This document shows positions 14,308 to 23,271 of a stretch of 43,516 nucleotides of DNA, in pieces; within the stretch, counting starts at the first letter, position 1; every line of letters starts with the position of its first letter. A program made the translations under genes and the position numbers. The notes beneath the pieces are model-generated. The model made no database searches. It saw only the letters and a program-made list of their open reading frames with translations, and was not told the DNA's origin. The stretch is taken from IMG/VR virus record IMGVR_UViG_3300044695_002412, positions 1 to 43,516 of that record; one strand, given 5' to 3'. Source of the stretch: a virus.

Positions 14308-14575
14308 TATCATCAACATTAGTTTCTACAGTCTGACCTTGAGTTTCAGCTGTAGTTTCTATTTCTCTGAGCAGAGTGATAACAGTTTGCAAATGTTCCA
14401 TCCAGGGTTCAGATAACTCTTCTTGGCTTTTGATTGCTTCACTTAAAGCAGTGAGCTCCTCAACACTATGGTTCTCAGTAAGATAAAGCATAAGTGCTTG
14501 AATCTTCTGAATAAATGGTGCACCAAAAGTAATAGATATCTGAGCATCACTTTTGATCAACTTAACTGTAGACAT
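14294..14575 (-). CDS. Hypothetical helical protein on opposite strand, 93 aa
   Basis: An isolated minus-strand gene inside a plus-strand block. The product is acidic and strongly helical (MLYLTENHSVEELTALSEAIKSQEEL and ITLLREIETTAETQGQ), with a coiled-coil tendency. A good minus-strand promoter element lies just upstream. Its last 14 bases overlap the end of the convergent upstream gene. Likely real; function unknown. Confidence 0.65.
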   Translation of the reverse strand: MSTVKLIKSDAQISITFGAPFIQKIQALMLYLTENHSVEELTALSEAIKSQEELSEPWMEHLQTVITLLREIETTAETQGQTVETNVDDITKE

Positions 14576-14591
14576 AGAATATTATTTACTA

Positions 14592-14607
14592 CAAATTTAG
14601 AGAACTT
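14592..14607 (-). promoter_or_regulatory. Minus-strand promoter -7 element
   Basis: Read on the minus strand, GTTCTCTAAATTTGTAG contains TAAATTTG, an exact TAnnTTTG match, with the same TTCTCTAA block found in the promoters at 4296 and 11170. A -33 TTTG at the ideal distance is not seen (nearest spacing 15). Confidence 0.45.
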
Positions 14608-14608
14608 T

Positions 14609-15325
14609 ATGACACAAACTGTAGACCTTACTGAAATAAAATGTAAGCTTATAGAAAAGCTTACCCCATCTGGGTGGGCAACCAAACTCCGAGGGTTTAT
14701 TCAAAGCTCAGACTTTGATCAAATCCTTGATGAACTCTTAAAAGAAAGAGATGCTGGTAAAAGATTTACTCCTCCTTTAAAGCTTGTATTTAGAGCTTTT
14801 CAAGAATGCCCAGAGAAAGATCTTAAGATTGTTATGATTGGACAAGACCCCTACCCTCACTTCGGTGTAGCAGATGGGATAGCATTTTCCTGTGGTCTTA
14901 CTGGCAAACCTCAGCCCAGTCTAAACAACATGTTTGAAGCTATAGAAGAAACAGTATTTTATGGATATCCTACACATCAGGATCCTGATCTAACCAGATG
15001 GGCTAACCAAGGTGTACTCATGCTTAATAGTGCACTAACAACACAGGTAGACAAAGTAGGTACTCACTATGATATCTGGAAAGACTTTATAGCATACGTA
15101 CTTGACATGCTCAGCTTGACTAACTCAGGACTGATTTTTATGCTGTTAGGTTCTAAAGCCCAAGAATTAGAGCCTCTGATTAGCCAGCATCACTATGTTC
15201 TAAAAGCCAGCCATCCTGCATCGGCTGCATATACTAAAACTACCTGGGACTGTAACGACATTTTCAACAAGGCTAATGAGATTCTTGGAAAGAATAACGG
15301 TCCCCAGTACAAAATCCAATGGTAA
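14609..15325 (+). CDS. ung: Uracil-DNA glycosylase, family 1, 238 aa
   Basis: GQDPYP (residues 78-83) carries the catalytic Asp80, WANQGVLMLN (131-140) the uracil-pocket Asn and HPASA (202-206) the catalytic His loop. The length is normal for family-1 enzymes. The ATG at 14609 fits the family start; a longer frame from 14468 would add 47 unlikely residues. It removes uracil from DNA, here presumably protecting or repairing phage DNA in replication. The downstream gene starts after a single intervening base. Confidence 0.95.
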   Translation: MTQTVDLTEIKCKLIEKLTPSGWATKLRGFIQSSDFDQILDELLKERDAGKRFTPPLKLVFRAFQECPEKDLKIVMIGQDPYPHFGVADGIAFSCGLTGKPQPSLNNMFEAIEETVFYGYPTHQDPDLTRWANQGVLMLNSALTTQVDKVGTHYDIWKDFIAYVLDMLSLTNSGLIFMLLGSKAQELEPLISQHHYVLKASHPASAAYTKTTWDCNDIFNKANEILGKNNGPQYKIQW

Positions 15326-15326
15326 C

Positions 15327-15902
15327 ATGGGAGTAGATATCACAGGACTTAACCCTGTAATTACAACAGAACGTCCAGCTCATATAGATTACCGTACTGC
15401 TTCTGAACCAGAAAAGGAATCTTATTGGGAAGCAATGGACAAATATAGAGAAGAAAACCCCGGTGAGTATTTCCAATCAAACTGGTGGGGTTGGAGACCA
15501 ATACATGCACTCTGTGACATTGTACAGAGTAAGTATAAGCTAAGGATTAATACATCTCGTTGGGGTGACAACTCCGGGGGAGGGTTACGTAATCCTAAAA
15601 CATGTAACAAACTAGCTGATGCTTTAGAAGACTATATCAGTAAGAATCTTGGTGATCAGCTAAAAGAAGATGATGACATAATATATTTCTGTCTTGATTG
15701 CTGGAATACAAACGAAGGGACGTTCATTCCATCAGAGATAGAAGAAAAGCTTACTGAAAAATATCCTATCGGTACAATACTACATGCATCTATTGTACTA
15801 GAAGACGGAATGATTGTGCAACCATCTCACGGTACCAGTTACGGCAGAATCAAAAACTGGATAGCCTTCCTCAGAAACTGCGGAGGTTTTGCAATCTATT
15901 AA
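15327..15902 (+). CDS. Conserved phage hypothetical protein, 191 aa
   Basis: It opens MGVDITGLNPVITTERP and contains a Trp-rich segment FQSNWWGWRPIHALCDIV (about residues 49-66) and RWGDNSGGGL. The same opening and WW.WRP pattern is familiar from unnamed phage proteins. The start lies directly behind the Ung stop. Function unknown. Confidence 0.75.
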   Translation: MGVDITGLNPVITTERPAHIDYRTASEPEKESYWEAMDKYREENPGEYFQSNWWGWRPIHALCDIVQSKYKLRINTSRWGDNSGGGLRNPKTCNKLADALEDYISKNLGDQLKEDDDIIYFCLDCWNTNEGTFIPSEIEEKLTEKYPIGTILHASIVLEDGMIVQPSHGTSYGRIKNWIAFLRNCGGFAIY

Positions 15903-15932
15903 TTAATCAATCATATATTAAACACAACTACT

Positions 15933-16331
15933 ATGGCAGTAAACAAAGTAGATCTGTATGTATCACAGATCCTTGAAGACCTCGACAATGGCCTGACTTG
16001 GCTAAAACGTGATGACGTAGGATATGGAAGTATCCAAGACAAGTACAATGCAAAAGATCAGCAGATTGTTATGATCCGTAAGCATCCTGCTCTTAAAGAT
16101 GCAGAGACCAACATCACAGTATTTAACATTATTGACGACACTAAGAATGAAAGAGCAGCAACCACCTTATCCTCTGACGGATCAAAGACTGATGAGTCTT
16201 TGGAACGCATACTTAGCTTTGATACAAGCAGTACCATCTCAAGCGGAAGTACTTTACCAGAGCACAAAGAAAGTAATGGAGAAACATCTGCTACAGCAGA
16301 AGACGAGCTTGCTGCTTTCGCCAGCCTCTAA
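15933..16331 (+). CDS. Hypothetical protein with low-complexity tail, 132 aa
   Basis: The N-terminal half (LYVSQILEDLDNGLTWLKRDDVGYGSIQDKY) is helical and folded; the C-terminal half is Ser/Thr/Glu-rich and likely disordered. It precedes the MoxR gene by one base, so it belongs to the same operon and may be an accessory factor of the ATPase. This is inference. Confidence 0.65.
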   Translation: MAVNKVDLYVSQILEDLDNGLTWLKRDDVGYGSIQDKYNAKDQQIVMIRKHPALKDAETNITVFNIIDDTKNERAATTLSSDGSKTDESLERILSFDTSSTISSGSTLPEHKESNGETSATAEDELAAFASL

Positions 16332-16332
16332 T

Positions 16333-17661
16333 ATGAGACAGAGTCCAACAGAAAGTGCTACTATATTTAAAGAAGGCACTATACGCAGAGGTAACGACGG
16401 TAATTGGTGGATTACCAAGAACTATAACGGCATCCAACGATGGGTAAAACACATAAGCCCAACAAGTAACGTCATGGCACAGCAACCTGTGCAGACACAA
16501 GTAAATCCAAGTCCTAACATTACAAACAAAGTAAACATGTCTAAAGTGAAGACTATCACTAAAAAAACTACCCAAGAGGTACGTACCATTGAAACTTCTT
16601 TGATTAACAAGGAAGAAGTATTTAAAATGTTAGCCCTGGCAGAATCTACAGGTCTACCTTGCTTATTAGTAGGTGAACCAGGTGTAGCAAAAACAAAAAC
16701 TGTTATTGAGTACGCAAAAGCGTGGCTTAACAAAGATGGTAAGATGACTGCCCAGGACTTTGCTAACAAGATCTATATCCTCGAGACTGATGAAGGTACC
16801 AAAGCTTCTGAAATCAAGGGTATGCCAGACTTAGGTAAGTTATTTACCGAGAATAAGTATGAGCTTTCAGCTCCCATTGCAGATGCAGAGATCGTTATTA
16901 TTAACGAAGTAGATAAAGCCAGCTCAGCTATTCGTAACGCTATGCTGGGTGTAATGAACGAGAAGTTCTTATTTAACGGCAAGCACAAACTTCCTTGTAA
17001 ATGGAAGCTATTCATTGCTACCTGTAATGAAATCCCTAAGGATGAAGCAGACTCTCCTTTCTGGGACCGTTTCATGCTTAAGATGACAGTTAACCGCGTA
17101 TCTGCCGGTGAGCTTGTAAAGTACTACAACAAAGGTGCACGTAACTACCGTGAGAAATTCAGCATTGGTGTACCCAATAACGCTGAGATCGAGAAAGTAG
17201 AGATTCCAGTAAACAAACTGGAGAAATATCTTGAGGTTGGTTACCAACACAGCTCTGACCGTACACTGACATTTGTACCTAAACTTACTAAAGCAGTAAG
17301 TTATATCTGGGACATCAGTGTGGACAAAGCCCTTGTAAAAACAGCACAGATCATGATTGGTCAGTCAGCCGGTTCTGAACTTCAGAATAAACTGATGAGC
17401 CCAGAAGTGAAAGCTGTCATGTCTAAGGTAGAAATGCTGCACAGCTATACTACCAATGAACAACTGGAACTAGCTATTGCAGACGTAGAGTCTCTTATTA
17501 ATACTTATGTTTCCCGTGGTATCATGGATGAAACTCAGGTAGAAGAGATCGAACTGTCTATGCAATACATCTTATCTTCTCACCCTGCACGTAAAGACTA
17601 CCAGTCTGCAGAAGAGTTTGACACTTTGATGGAAGAAGTTTCAGTATCTAATACTTTTTAA
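16333..17661 (+). CDS. MoxR-type AAA+ ATPase, 442 aa
   Basis: Walker A is GEPGVAKT (114-121), Walker B IVIINEVDKA (187-196), sensor 1 lies in ATCNE (229-233) and an Arg in WDRF (244-247) fits the arginine-finger region. Residues 14-40 hold the tag-like motif GTIRRGNDGNWWI...GIQRWVKH seen in some viral proteins, followed by a Gln/Asn/Pro-rich linker. MoxR ATPases work with VWA proteins as metal-assisted chaperones for protein maturation. The VWA gene is next, separated only by a folded 70-base element. The ATG at 16333 directly follows the preceding stop; a longer frame is unlikely. Confidence 0.9.
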   Translation: MRQSPTESATIFKEGTIRRGNDGNWWITKNYNGIQRWVKHISPTSNVMAQQPVQTQVNPSPNITNKVNMSKVKTITKKTTQEVRTIETSLINKEEVFKMLALAESTGLPCLLVGEPGVAKTKTVIEYAKAWLNKDGKMTAQDFANKIYILETDEGTKASEIKGMPDLGKLFTENKYELSAPIADAEIVIINEVDKASSAIRNAMLGVMNEKFLFNGKHKLPCKWKLFIATCNEIPKDEADSPFWDRFMLKMTVNRVSAGELVKYYNKGARNYREKFSIGVPNNAEIEKVEIPVNKLEKYLEVGYQHSSDRTLTFVPKLTKAVSYIWDISVDKALVKTAQIMIGQSAGSELQNKLMSPEVKAVMSKVEMLHSYTTNEQLELAIADVESLINTYVSRGIMDETQVEEIELSMQYILSSHPARKDYQSAEEFDTLMEEVSVSNTF

Positions 17662-17663
17662 AA

Positions 17664-17737
17664 TAGGTCATAGTAGTCCTAATCTTGATAGTGTGCCGGT
17701 AACCAATCCGGCCACTCTTCAAGAACTTCATGACCTG
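17664..17737 (+). promoter_or_regulatory. Nested hairpin between MoxR and VWA genes
   Basis: Three nested helices are visible: AGGTCAT (17665-17671)/ATGACCT (17730-17736), CTTGA (17684-17688)/TCAAG (17719-17723) and GTG-GCCGG (17691-17699)/CCGGC-CAC (17708-17715). No T tract follows. It may be a cis-acting RNA setting the ratio of the two partners, an RNase site or a protein-binding site. Confidence 0.5.
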
Positions 17738-17753
17738 CTAATACAATTTTAAC

Positions 17754-19262
17754 ATGGCTTCAAGTAAACAATACAAGAATGTATATACCATTCTTGAAAA
17801 AGTAAAGAAAGGTGAGATACAAACTCACTACAAAGAGAGCCAGGGTTTATTTGGTAAGCTAAACTTTTATAAGAAAGCTGACCTGATCAAACCTTATGTC
17901 CACTATATAGACGAAGGTAAGATCTCTCGTATAGTAGAAGGATCACTTCAAGATCAGTCCAAAGTCAAAAAAGAGTTTGACTACTTTAGCAAGACATCTG
18001 CGTATGCAAAAATACAAGATGACAAGAAGCCAGACTTTAGTAAGTTTTATACTAAGCTTAGAGAAAACTATGATAAGTTTCCTAAGCATCTTAAGTATGA
18101 TATCTTCAAGATGTATTACAACAAGATAGATAAACTTGAGTTTGAAGAGCGGACTGATGCTAACCATACCAGGTTTAAGTTTCTGGAAAAAGCAAACAAT
18201 CCTGTTGGTAAGATCATGACTGAAAGTGCAAACCTTAAATCCAGCATATTTACCCGTAACATGATGATGTACTATCTGATGCAATATACCCAGATGGAGT
18301 ATGTTGATCCGAATGCTGCACAAGACTTGATGAATGGGTTAAACGGTGATTCAGAGTTTAACAACGATGACGCTGATAAAGCTATGGACAAAATGTTCGG
18401 TAGCCAGACTAGTAAGAACTCTCTGGATCGTGCTATGCAGGATGCACAAGACACTTGTAAGATGATGGATGAAAATCTTGAACAGGATATTCAAGAAAAA
18501 ATGTTTGATGAATCTAACCAATCTGGTGGTGGTGAAGCAAGTAAGCTAAGCCCTGACTATATGCGTCAAGTAGCAGGTAGACTCGCTAATATCAAGCTCT
18601 CTATGGGTGCATTGAAAGAAAAACTCAAGAAGATCTTAGACAAAAGTGCTAGTTATTTCTCATCCAGAAAGATCACTACCTACGAGGATCTGTTCAATGC
18701 TCAAGATGTATCTGGTCTTGAAGACTATGAACTGCTACATCCAAAACTACGTAAGATCTTTGCAGAAGATATCCAAATAAAGGATACTAAAGCTGTAGGT
18801 AAGATAGATGTATACGTTGACATATCCGGATCTATGTCATCCGGTTGCGGGTCCCGCACTGATGATGGTCATTCTATTAGCCGTATAGACTTTGCAAAAT
18901 CTATGATAGCTAAGCTAAAAGAAATGGATATGCTAAACGATGTATATCTCTTTGATACCCGCGTTAAGAAATACCGCAATGATCTGATATCTATCTCTAT
19001 GATAGACTGTTGTGGCGGTACATCAATTGACGCAGCTGTAAGTAGTATCCAGAGAAACGATCGTAACGCACTAGTTATTACAGATGCAGAAGATCGTTGC
19101 AGAGTATTTACAGACAAAGCTTTCTTTATAGGCTTAGAAGGAGCTAGATTTAACCACTTTGAAGGTGATGTTATCAAGCAATACTCTCAACGTGGACAAG
19201 TAATAGTCTTTGACGGCAATAAAATATCTAAAGTAAATGAAGAAGGTAATACAGTGGTCTAA
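17754..19262 (+). CDS. VWA-domain protein, partner of MoxR ATPase, 502 aa
   Basis: A helical N-terminal region (about 1-330) precedes a VWA domain with a MIDAS DxSxS motif at D356-S360 (DISGSMSSG), GGTS near residue 420 and ITDAED near 443. A charged, acidic stretch lies around residues 190-260. In MoxR-VWA systems the ATPase and the VWA protein together insert cofactors or fold substrates. Phage copies could act in virion assembly or on host complexes; the substrate is unknown. Confidence 0.9.
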   Translation: MASSKQYKNVYTILEKVKKGEIQTHYKESQGLFGKLNFYKKADLIKPYVHYIDEGKISRIVEGSLQDQSKVKKEFDYFSKTSAYAKIQDDKKPDFSKFYTKLRENYDKFPKHLKYDIFKMYYNKIDKLEFEERTDANHTRFKFLEKANNPVGKIMTESANLKSSIFTRNMMMYYLMQYTQMEYVDPNAAQDLMNGLNGDSEFNNDDADKAMDKMFGSQTSKNSLDRAMQDAQDTCKMMDENLEQDIQEKMFDESNQSGGGEASKLSPDYMRQVAGRLANIKLSMGALKEKLKKILDKSASYFSSRKITTYEDLFNAQDVSGLEDYELLHPKLRKIFAEDIQIKDTKAVGKIDVYVDISGSMSSGCGSRTDDGHSISRIDFAKSMIAKLKEMDMLNDVYLFDTRVKKYRNDLISISMIDCCGGTSIDAAVSSIQRNDRNALVITDAEDRCRVFTDKAFFIGLEGARFNHFEGDVIKQYSQRGQVIVFDGNKISKVNEEGNTVV

Positions 19263-19341
19263 AAAGTTCATAGCTTTTCTCAAGCTAGTAGAAGAAAAAA
19301 GAATAGAATGCATGACTAAGTCAGGCAGAGGTTATATGTAG
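19237..19341 (+). CDS. Possible small basic protein, 34 aa
   Basis: An ATG overlapping the end of the VWA gene by 26 bases opens a frame reading MKKVIQWSKKFIAFLKLVEE and ending SGRGYM. It has an amphipathic basic-hydrophobic pattern. Coding is supported only by composition and overlap. Confidence 0.35.
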   Translation: MKKVIQWSKKFIAFLKLVEEKRIECMTKSGRGYM

Positions 19342-19382
19342 TTATAAGTTTATTTAGAACTAAGTATAACAAACTATAATAT

Positions 19383-19426
19383 AGGTATCTCAGGATTAGT
19401 AAATAGACTAGTCCTGAGACCTTTTT
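19383..19426. terminator. Bidirectional terminator between convergent operons
   Basis: AGGTATCTCAGGA and TCCTGAGACCT pair across about 16 bases, with T residues on one side and A-rich sequence on the other. It separates the plus-strand VWA unit from the minus-strand late block. Confidence 0.8.
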
Positions 19427-19431
19427 CTTTT

Positions 19432-20877
19432 TTAGTTTGAGCTGTGGGATAAATTCACATCACCCAGTATACAAAACTTTATATTCTGTGTAACATTACT
19501 AGTAGCTACATTTATAGTAAACAAGCTAACTGGATTTATACTAGAATAATTAGATCTTGTTATACTATCATAGTCCGATGGGTTAAACCATAAGACATCT
19601 GTAATTAATCTTAATCCAGTAGTATGTGCCAGGATCAAAAAAGCATCCCCTAGGTCTAATATACCATTCTTATTTACGTCTGCAGCTTTCCACTGCTTGG
19701 TCCCTGTTAAAGAAAGACCTGGACTAATGTTATTAGGAGTGTTAATATTCAAACATTCACTTAAGGTTGGTGTAAAGTCAACAGAAGTAACACCCTGTAT
19801 AGCAAGTGAGGGTACTAGTTTATACGTAGAGTTCTGATTAGGAAGAGTAAAAGTAAATGTACCATCAGTGTTAACTGTTCTATAATCAACCAATACATCT
19901 GATCCGTTTACTACTCTATAAAGTGTAAGTAACGGTCTTGACGTTAATCCCGCGGGTATACTTACAGTTCCTGTAAGAGTGTTAGTTACGGCTACTGTAT
20001 TAGTAGTGTTTGCTGTATAAAATCCTGTAAAAGTAGCATCTGCTGGATTAGTCCAAGTACCAAACTCAACTATATATGGATTAGACCAACTAGAAGTTCC
20101 TGGTAAGTCATTCCAACAACTGCCCCCACCCCACTTGGTTACAGCAAAGTCTTCGTCACCAGCGTTATTGGGTTCACCGGCACACCAGTTATTATACTGG
20201 CCTGAAATGTTACCATTAAGCTGACCGTTTGCTGTTTTTATTAAAGTGCCGTTTTCAGGACCTGCATCTATACGCCAGAATCCTTCTTGAGCTCTATCTG
20301 TAAGAGCAAACCATATATTACTCTGAGGTACGTTTGTTATAATAAAAGACTCTTCATTAGATGAAGTGATTGTTACAAGATAACCAGTTTGACCTTTAAA
20401 TGTCTGACCAGCAGACAAAGACTTAGCGTTATCATATGTAGCAGCAGTAGATACAGGTCTGTAAAAGTGACCGTTGATTGGATTATAAAAGTAACCGGAT
20501 GGGTTTTCTGTAGTAGACACAGATATCTGGACATTTCCCACTGTAGATCCAGTATTGATTTTTAAAGAAGCTAACGCATTGTTTATGTTAGCTTGCGTAC
20601 CAGTAAAACTCACGCGGGTTTGATTAGTCCAAGAGTTATAACCTGTTGTAAAAGATAAACCTGTAGTAGTTGTAATACTAAATGATACACCTGCAGGTGG
20701 ATTAACTAATCCTATAGAAGTTAACAAAGTCTGTGTATTGTACCCACTAATAACAAAACCGCTTGCGTCTTGCCCAGTCACGCTAACCTGGTATGTTCTA
20801 CCAGGAGGAGCTGTGATTGATTGAGCCTGTGTACACAAAGTCATCAAGCCAAATAATATGACAAGTAGGGTTCTCAT
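19432..20877 (-). CDS. Secreted C-type lectin protein with dockerin-like end, 481 aa
   Basis: A Sec signal peptide (residues 1-19, ending CTQAQ) is followed by a beta domain with FTGTQANINNALASL. A C-type lectin fold spans about 128-275: GYLVTITSSNEESFI, WFALTDRAQEGFW, YNNWCAGEPNN and WNDLPG. A beta-sandwich comes next, then a dockerin-like region (DVNKNGILDLGDAFLI, about residue 397 on, and GDVNLSHSSN at the very end). This architecture is typical of exported Bacteroidota surface proteins rather than virion parts. The start overlaps the upstream OM-protein gene by four bases. No T9SS domain is at the C-terminus. Likely binds glycan or a protein partner at the cell surface. Confidence 0.85.
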   Translation of the reverse strand: MRTLLVILFGLMTLCTQAQSITAPPGRTYQVSVTGQDASGFVISGYNTQTLLTSIGLVNPPAGVSFSITTTTGLSFTTGYNSWTNQTRVSFTGTQANINNALASLKINTGSTVGNVQISVSTTENPSGYFYNPINGHFYRPVSTAATYDNAKSLSAGQTFKGQTGYLVTITSSNEESFIITNVPQSNIWFALTDRAQEGFWRIDAGPENGTLIKTANGQLNGNISGQYNNWCAGEPNNAGDEDFAVTKWGGGSCWNDLPGTSSWSNPYIVEFGTWTNPADATFTGFYTANTTNTVAVTNTLTGTVSIPAGLTSRPLLTLYRVVNGSDVLVDYRTVNTDGTFTFTLPNQNSTYKLVPSLAIQGVTSVDFTPTLSECLNINTPNNISPGLSLTGTKQWKAADVNKNGILDLGDAFLILAHTTGLRLITDVLWFNPSDYDSITRSNYSSINPVSLFTINVATSNVTQNIKFCILGDVNLSHSSN

Positions 20878-22259
20878 AGGTTTACTTTACTTCCTATTAA
20901 AAAGAAGCTTAGAATAGGAAACTCACGGTTTGTACTAGCATTTAGCTTATAGTTTAGATTAACTTTAAACCGCTTGCTTATCTGATAGTCAAAACCACTT
21001 CCTGCAAAGAAACTAAAAGTTCTGTCACTTTGAGTCACTTTATCTTTAGTAGAATAAATTAGCGGTGTGGAAATAATATACAGTTCAGGTGAAATAGTGA
21101 GCCTCTTTCGTTTATTTAAGTAAAAAGGCTTAGTATAGAACGCAGTGATAGAAGGACTAAAAAATGTATTATCATCTTCAGATATTACACTTGCTGCACC
21201 TGATAAGTTGAAACCTGTAACACCATACTTGCCGGCATTTAGAATACCACTGTACCCAATAAAACCCAAGATGTTTCCGTAGCTATACACTGCAGTGAGA
21301 GCAACATTAGATATATACTTCAGCTTACCGCTCTTGTTTACACTCATTTTGGTATACTTACCACTAAGAGCAAACTGCTTAAAGTTAAACCAAATCATCC
21401 CGGTCATTCCCCAACTTGTCTTACCAGTCAAAGATGACTGACTCATAGAAAGATTCAAGATGGGAGTAAAAGTTTTATCCAGGTTCTGTGCCGTAGTAAA
21501 GTCAGATGAAACAATTATTGGATTATTAACTCCACCTTTACCGCCTGATTTACCACTACCTTTTGAAGAAGAACTGTTATCCCCTCCTGATTTATCAGCA
21601 GACGCATCAGCACTCATCGTGGTTGATGCTGCAACTTCTTGAGACTCTTCTGTAGAAGACTTTTTATTAGATGAAGATGAGCCACTGCTATTGCTACTGC
21701 TAGAGCCACCATTACTAGAAGTAGTTTCCCCAGAACTAGAAGAGCTTGTCGAACTTTCAGACTGATTATTAGAAGAACTATTAGTAGAGCTATTAGAAGA
21801 ATTCCCATTTTTATTAGATTTAGAATCTTTATTATCCTTAGAGCTTGCATTAGATGCACCTCCAGATGAACCTGTTCCACTAGAAACTACTGATGAAGTA
21901 GCCTGACTCTGTGCAGAACTCATTATAGACCCCACCACGCTTTGTACAGTGTTACCTATTATCTGACTGGTAATCTGATTCTGTGTAACCTGCCCAGATT
22001 GCTGACCACACGGTGAGATCTTTCTATAGTCAGTATAAGTAGTATTGATCCAAACAGCAAAAGCCCCGCTACTGACATCTGCTGCAGTAAACGAGGCTGA
22101 TTTTCCCAGAAAGTAAATAGTAGTATTACCCGTTACAGGTATTGTAAACGTAGTCACGACCTTTGTACAAGGATCTGTAAACGGATACGTCAACACCTGA
22201 CTTCTTGCAGTCAAAGTAAAAGCAAGCAATAATATGATATAAAAGGCGCGGTGCCACAC
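20874..22259 (-). CDS. Exported Ser-rich protein with outer-membrane barrel-like C-terminus, 461 aa
   Basis: A signal peptide (1-20, ending ARSQ) precedes a small two-Cys domain (to about residue 90). A long Ser/Asn/Gly-rich linker fills about 110-250, and about 200 residues of alternating hydrophobic strands follow (for example FNFKQFALSGKYTKMSVNK, RKRLTISPELYIIS, FKVNLNYKLNAS). The final part resembles an eight-stranded or larger outer-membrane barrel. It overlaps the CsgG-like gene by one base and the lectin gene by four. It is probably an outer-membrane component of the same surface machine. Confidence 0.7.
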   Translation of the reverse strand: MWHRAFYIILLLAFTLTARSQVLTYPFTDPCTKVVTTFTIPVTGNTTIYFLGKSASFTAADVSSGAFAVWINTTYTDYRKISPCGQQSGQVTQNQITSQIIGNTVQSVVGSIMSSAQSQATSSVVSSGTGSSGGASNASSKDNKDSKSNKNGNSSNSSTNSSSNNQSESSTSSSSSGETTSSNGGSSSSNSSGSSSSNKKSSTEESQEVAASTTMSADASADKSGGDNSSSSKGSGKSGGKGGVNNPIIVSSDFTTAQNLDKTFTPILNLSMSQSSLTGKTSWGMTGMIWFNFKQFALSGKYTKMSVNKSGKLKYISNVALTAVYSYGNILGFIGYSGILNAGKYGVTGFNLSGAASVISEDDNTFFSPSITAFYTKPFYLNKRKRLTISPELYIISTPLIYSTKDKVTQSDRTFSFFAGSGFDYQISKRFKVNLNYKLNASTNREFPILSFFLIGSKVNL

Positions 22260-23020
22260 TAGTTTTTAAAGATCTGCTTCTTTATCATACGCAGAACTAC
22301 TCTTGAAGCCGCTGTTTCCAGAGCTTTCTTAGTAGTGATACCAATCGTTGATTGGTTGAACTTAATCTCAGAGAGGTTATCATCATTAAGAAGAGTAAGC
22401 TCTCTAACTGTTTTAGCTTCTCCAAGACCTGAGGCAGTGAAGTATTCTCCTGTTTCAGCATCTACAAACTTGGCTTGTAGACCAAGGCGTGTAACCATAG
22501 TTTCTTTAACACCATCTTTAAGCTTCAACTCCTCATCTACAGATACAGAGAAGTCATACACTTCTATGTAAACAAAATAACGGGCAAGTTTTATCTTGCC
22601 TTTACCGTCAAGCTTATTCTCGGTAAAACCTGAGGCAGATGCCTGAAACTGTTTTACCATACGGTTCTTGATCTCTGTCTTATCTTCTGTAAAGGTGAAC
22701 CTACCGGTTTCCTCCAGATACTCAACAATGATATTAGTAACGCCCAGACCGACACGTTTGTCTTTAAGTTCTGGGTATATAGCATACACCTCTTCACTGA
22801 TTCCTATATTCAACAACTGAACAGGAATAGTTGGACCGTCATAGTCCATCAAGGAATCAATGTTTACTTTCTTTTCAAAACCAGCTTGGTATTGTTCTGT
22901 TTTTGTAGATCCTACAGTTTGAGCAGTACACTTAGTTAGTACAGAACTGATTAAAAACATAAACAAGAACCATAAACCGACCAATAGGATTATTCTTAGA
23001 TTTTCTTTGGTAGTTTTCAT
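22259..23020 (-). CDS. CsgG-like outer-membrane secretion channel protein, 253 aa
   Basis: After an N-terminal hydrophobic segment (about 9-30, ending LTKC, an imperfect lipobox) comes a CsgG/HfaB-type region: VGLGVTNIIVEYLEETGRFTF, a long Gln-Ala stretch (KQFQASASGF), GKIKLARYFVYIEVYDF, LQAKFVDAETGEYFTASGLGEAKT and a C-terminal helix. CsgG forms a nonameric outer-membrane pore for curli subunits. Here it is coupled to the OM-barrel and lectin genes by overlapping starts and stops. No curlin repeat protein was recognised in the window. Confidence 0.75.
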   Translation of the reverse strand: MKTTKENLRIILLVGLWFLFMFLISSVLTKCTAQTVGSTKTEQYQAGFEKKVNIDSLMDYDGPTIPVQLLNIGISEEVYAIYPELKDKRVGLGVTNIIVEYLEETGRFTFTEDKTEIKNRMVKQFQASASGFTENKLDGKGKIKLARYFVYIEVYDFSVSVDEELKLKDGVKETMVTRLGLQAKFVDAETGEYFTASGLGEAKTVRELTLLNDDNLSEIKFNQSTIGITTKKALETAASRVVLRMIKKQIFKN

Positions 23021-23238
23021 ACATTATTAGACTTTAAAGTCTTGGATAATAAAAAGTAAAGCAGCCAGAATAAGCCTGATATACAATAAAATATGATATC
23101 GGTAACCCAAAAACTGCCCGTGATGTTTAAGAGCGTCTTGAATAAAAGATCGTAACCTAATGGCAAAAAGAACATTGCCAACATCAAGCTTATATCCCGA
23201 GAGGAACGTAAAATCTTTAGTCTGTTTCTTTTGTTCAT
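23017..23238 (-). CDS. Small membrane protein, 73 aa, two TM segments
   Basis: A basic N-terminus is followed by two hydrophobic stretches (about 15-36 and 43-65) and a short Lys-containing end. It overlaps the CsgG-like gene by four bases (ATGA), so it heads the coupled surface operon. It could be an inner-membrane assembly factor or a holin-like protein. Confidence 0.65.
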   Translation of the reverse strand: MNKRNRLKILRSSRDISLMLAMFFLPLGYDLLFKTLLNITGSFWVTDIIFYCISGLFWLLYFLLSKTLKSNNV

Positions 23239-23271
23239 CAGCTTCCATGTTACAGGATTAAGTGAAAAATA

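Noticed and set aside
19432-20877. Diversity-generating retroelement target, because of the C-type lectin fold
   Set aside because: No reverse transcriptase, template repeat or accessory gene is visible in the window and the lectin domain is internal, not C-terminal.
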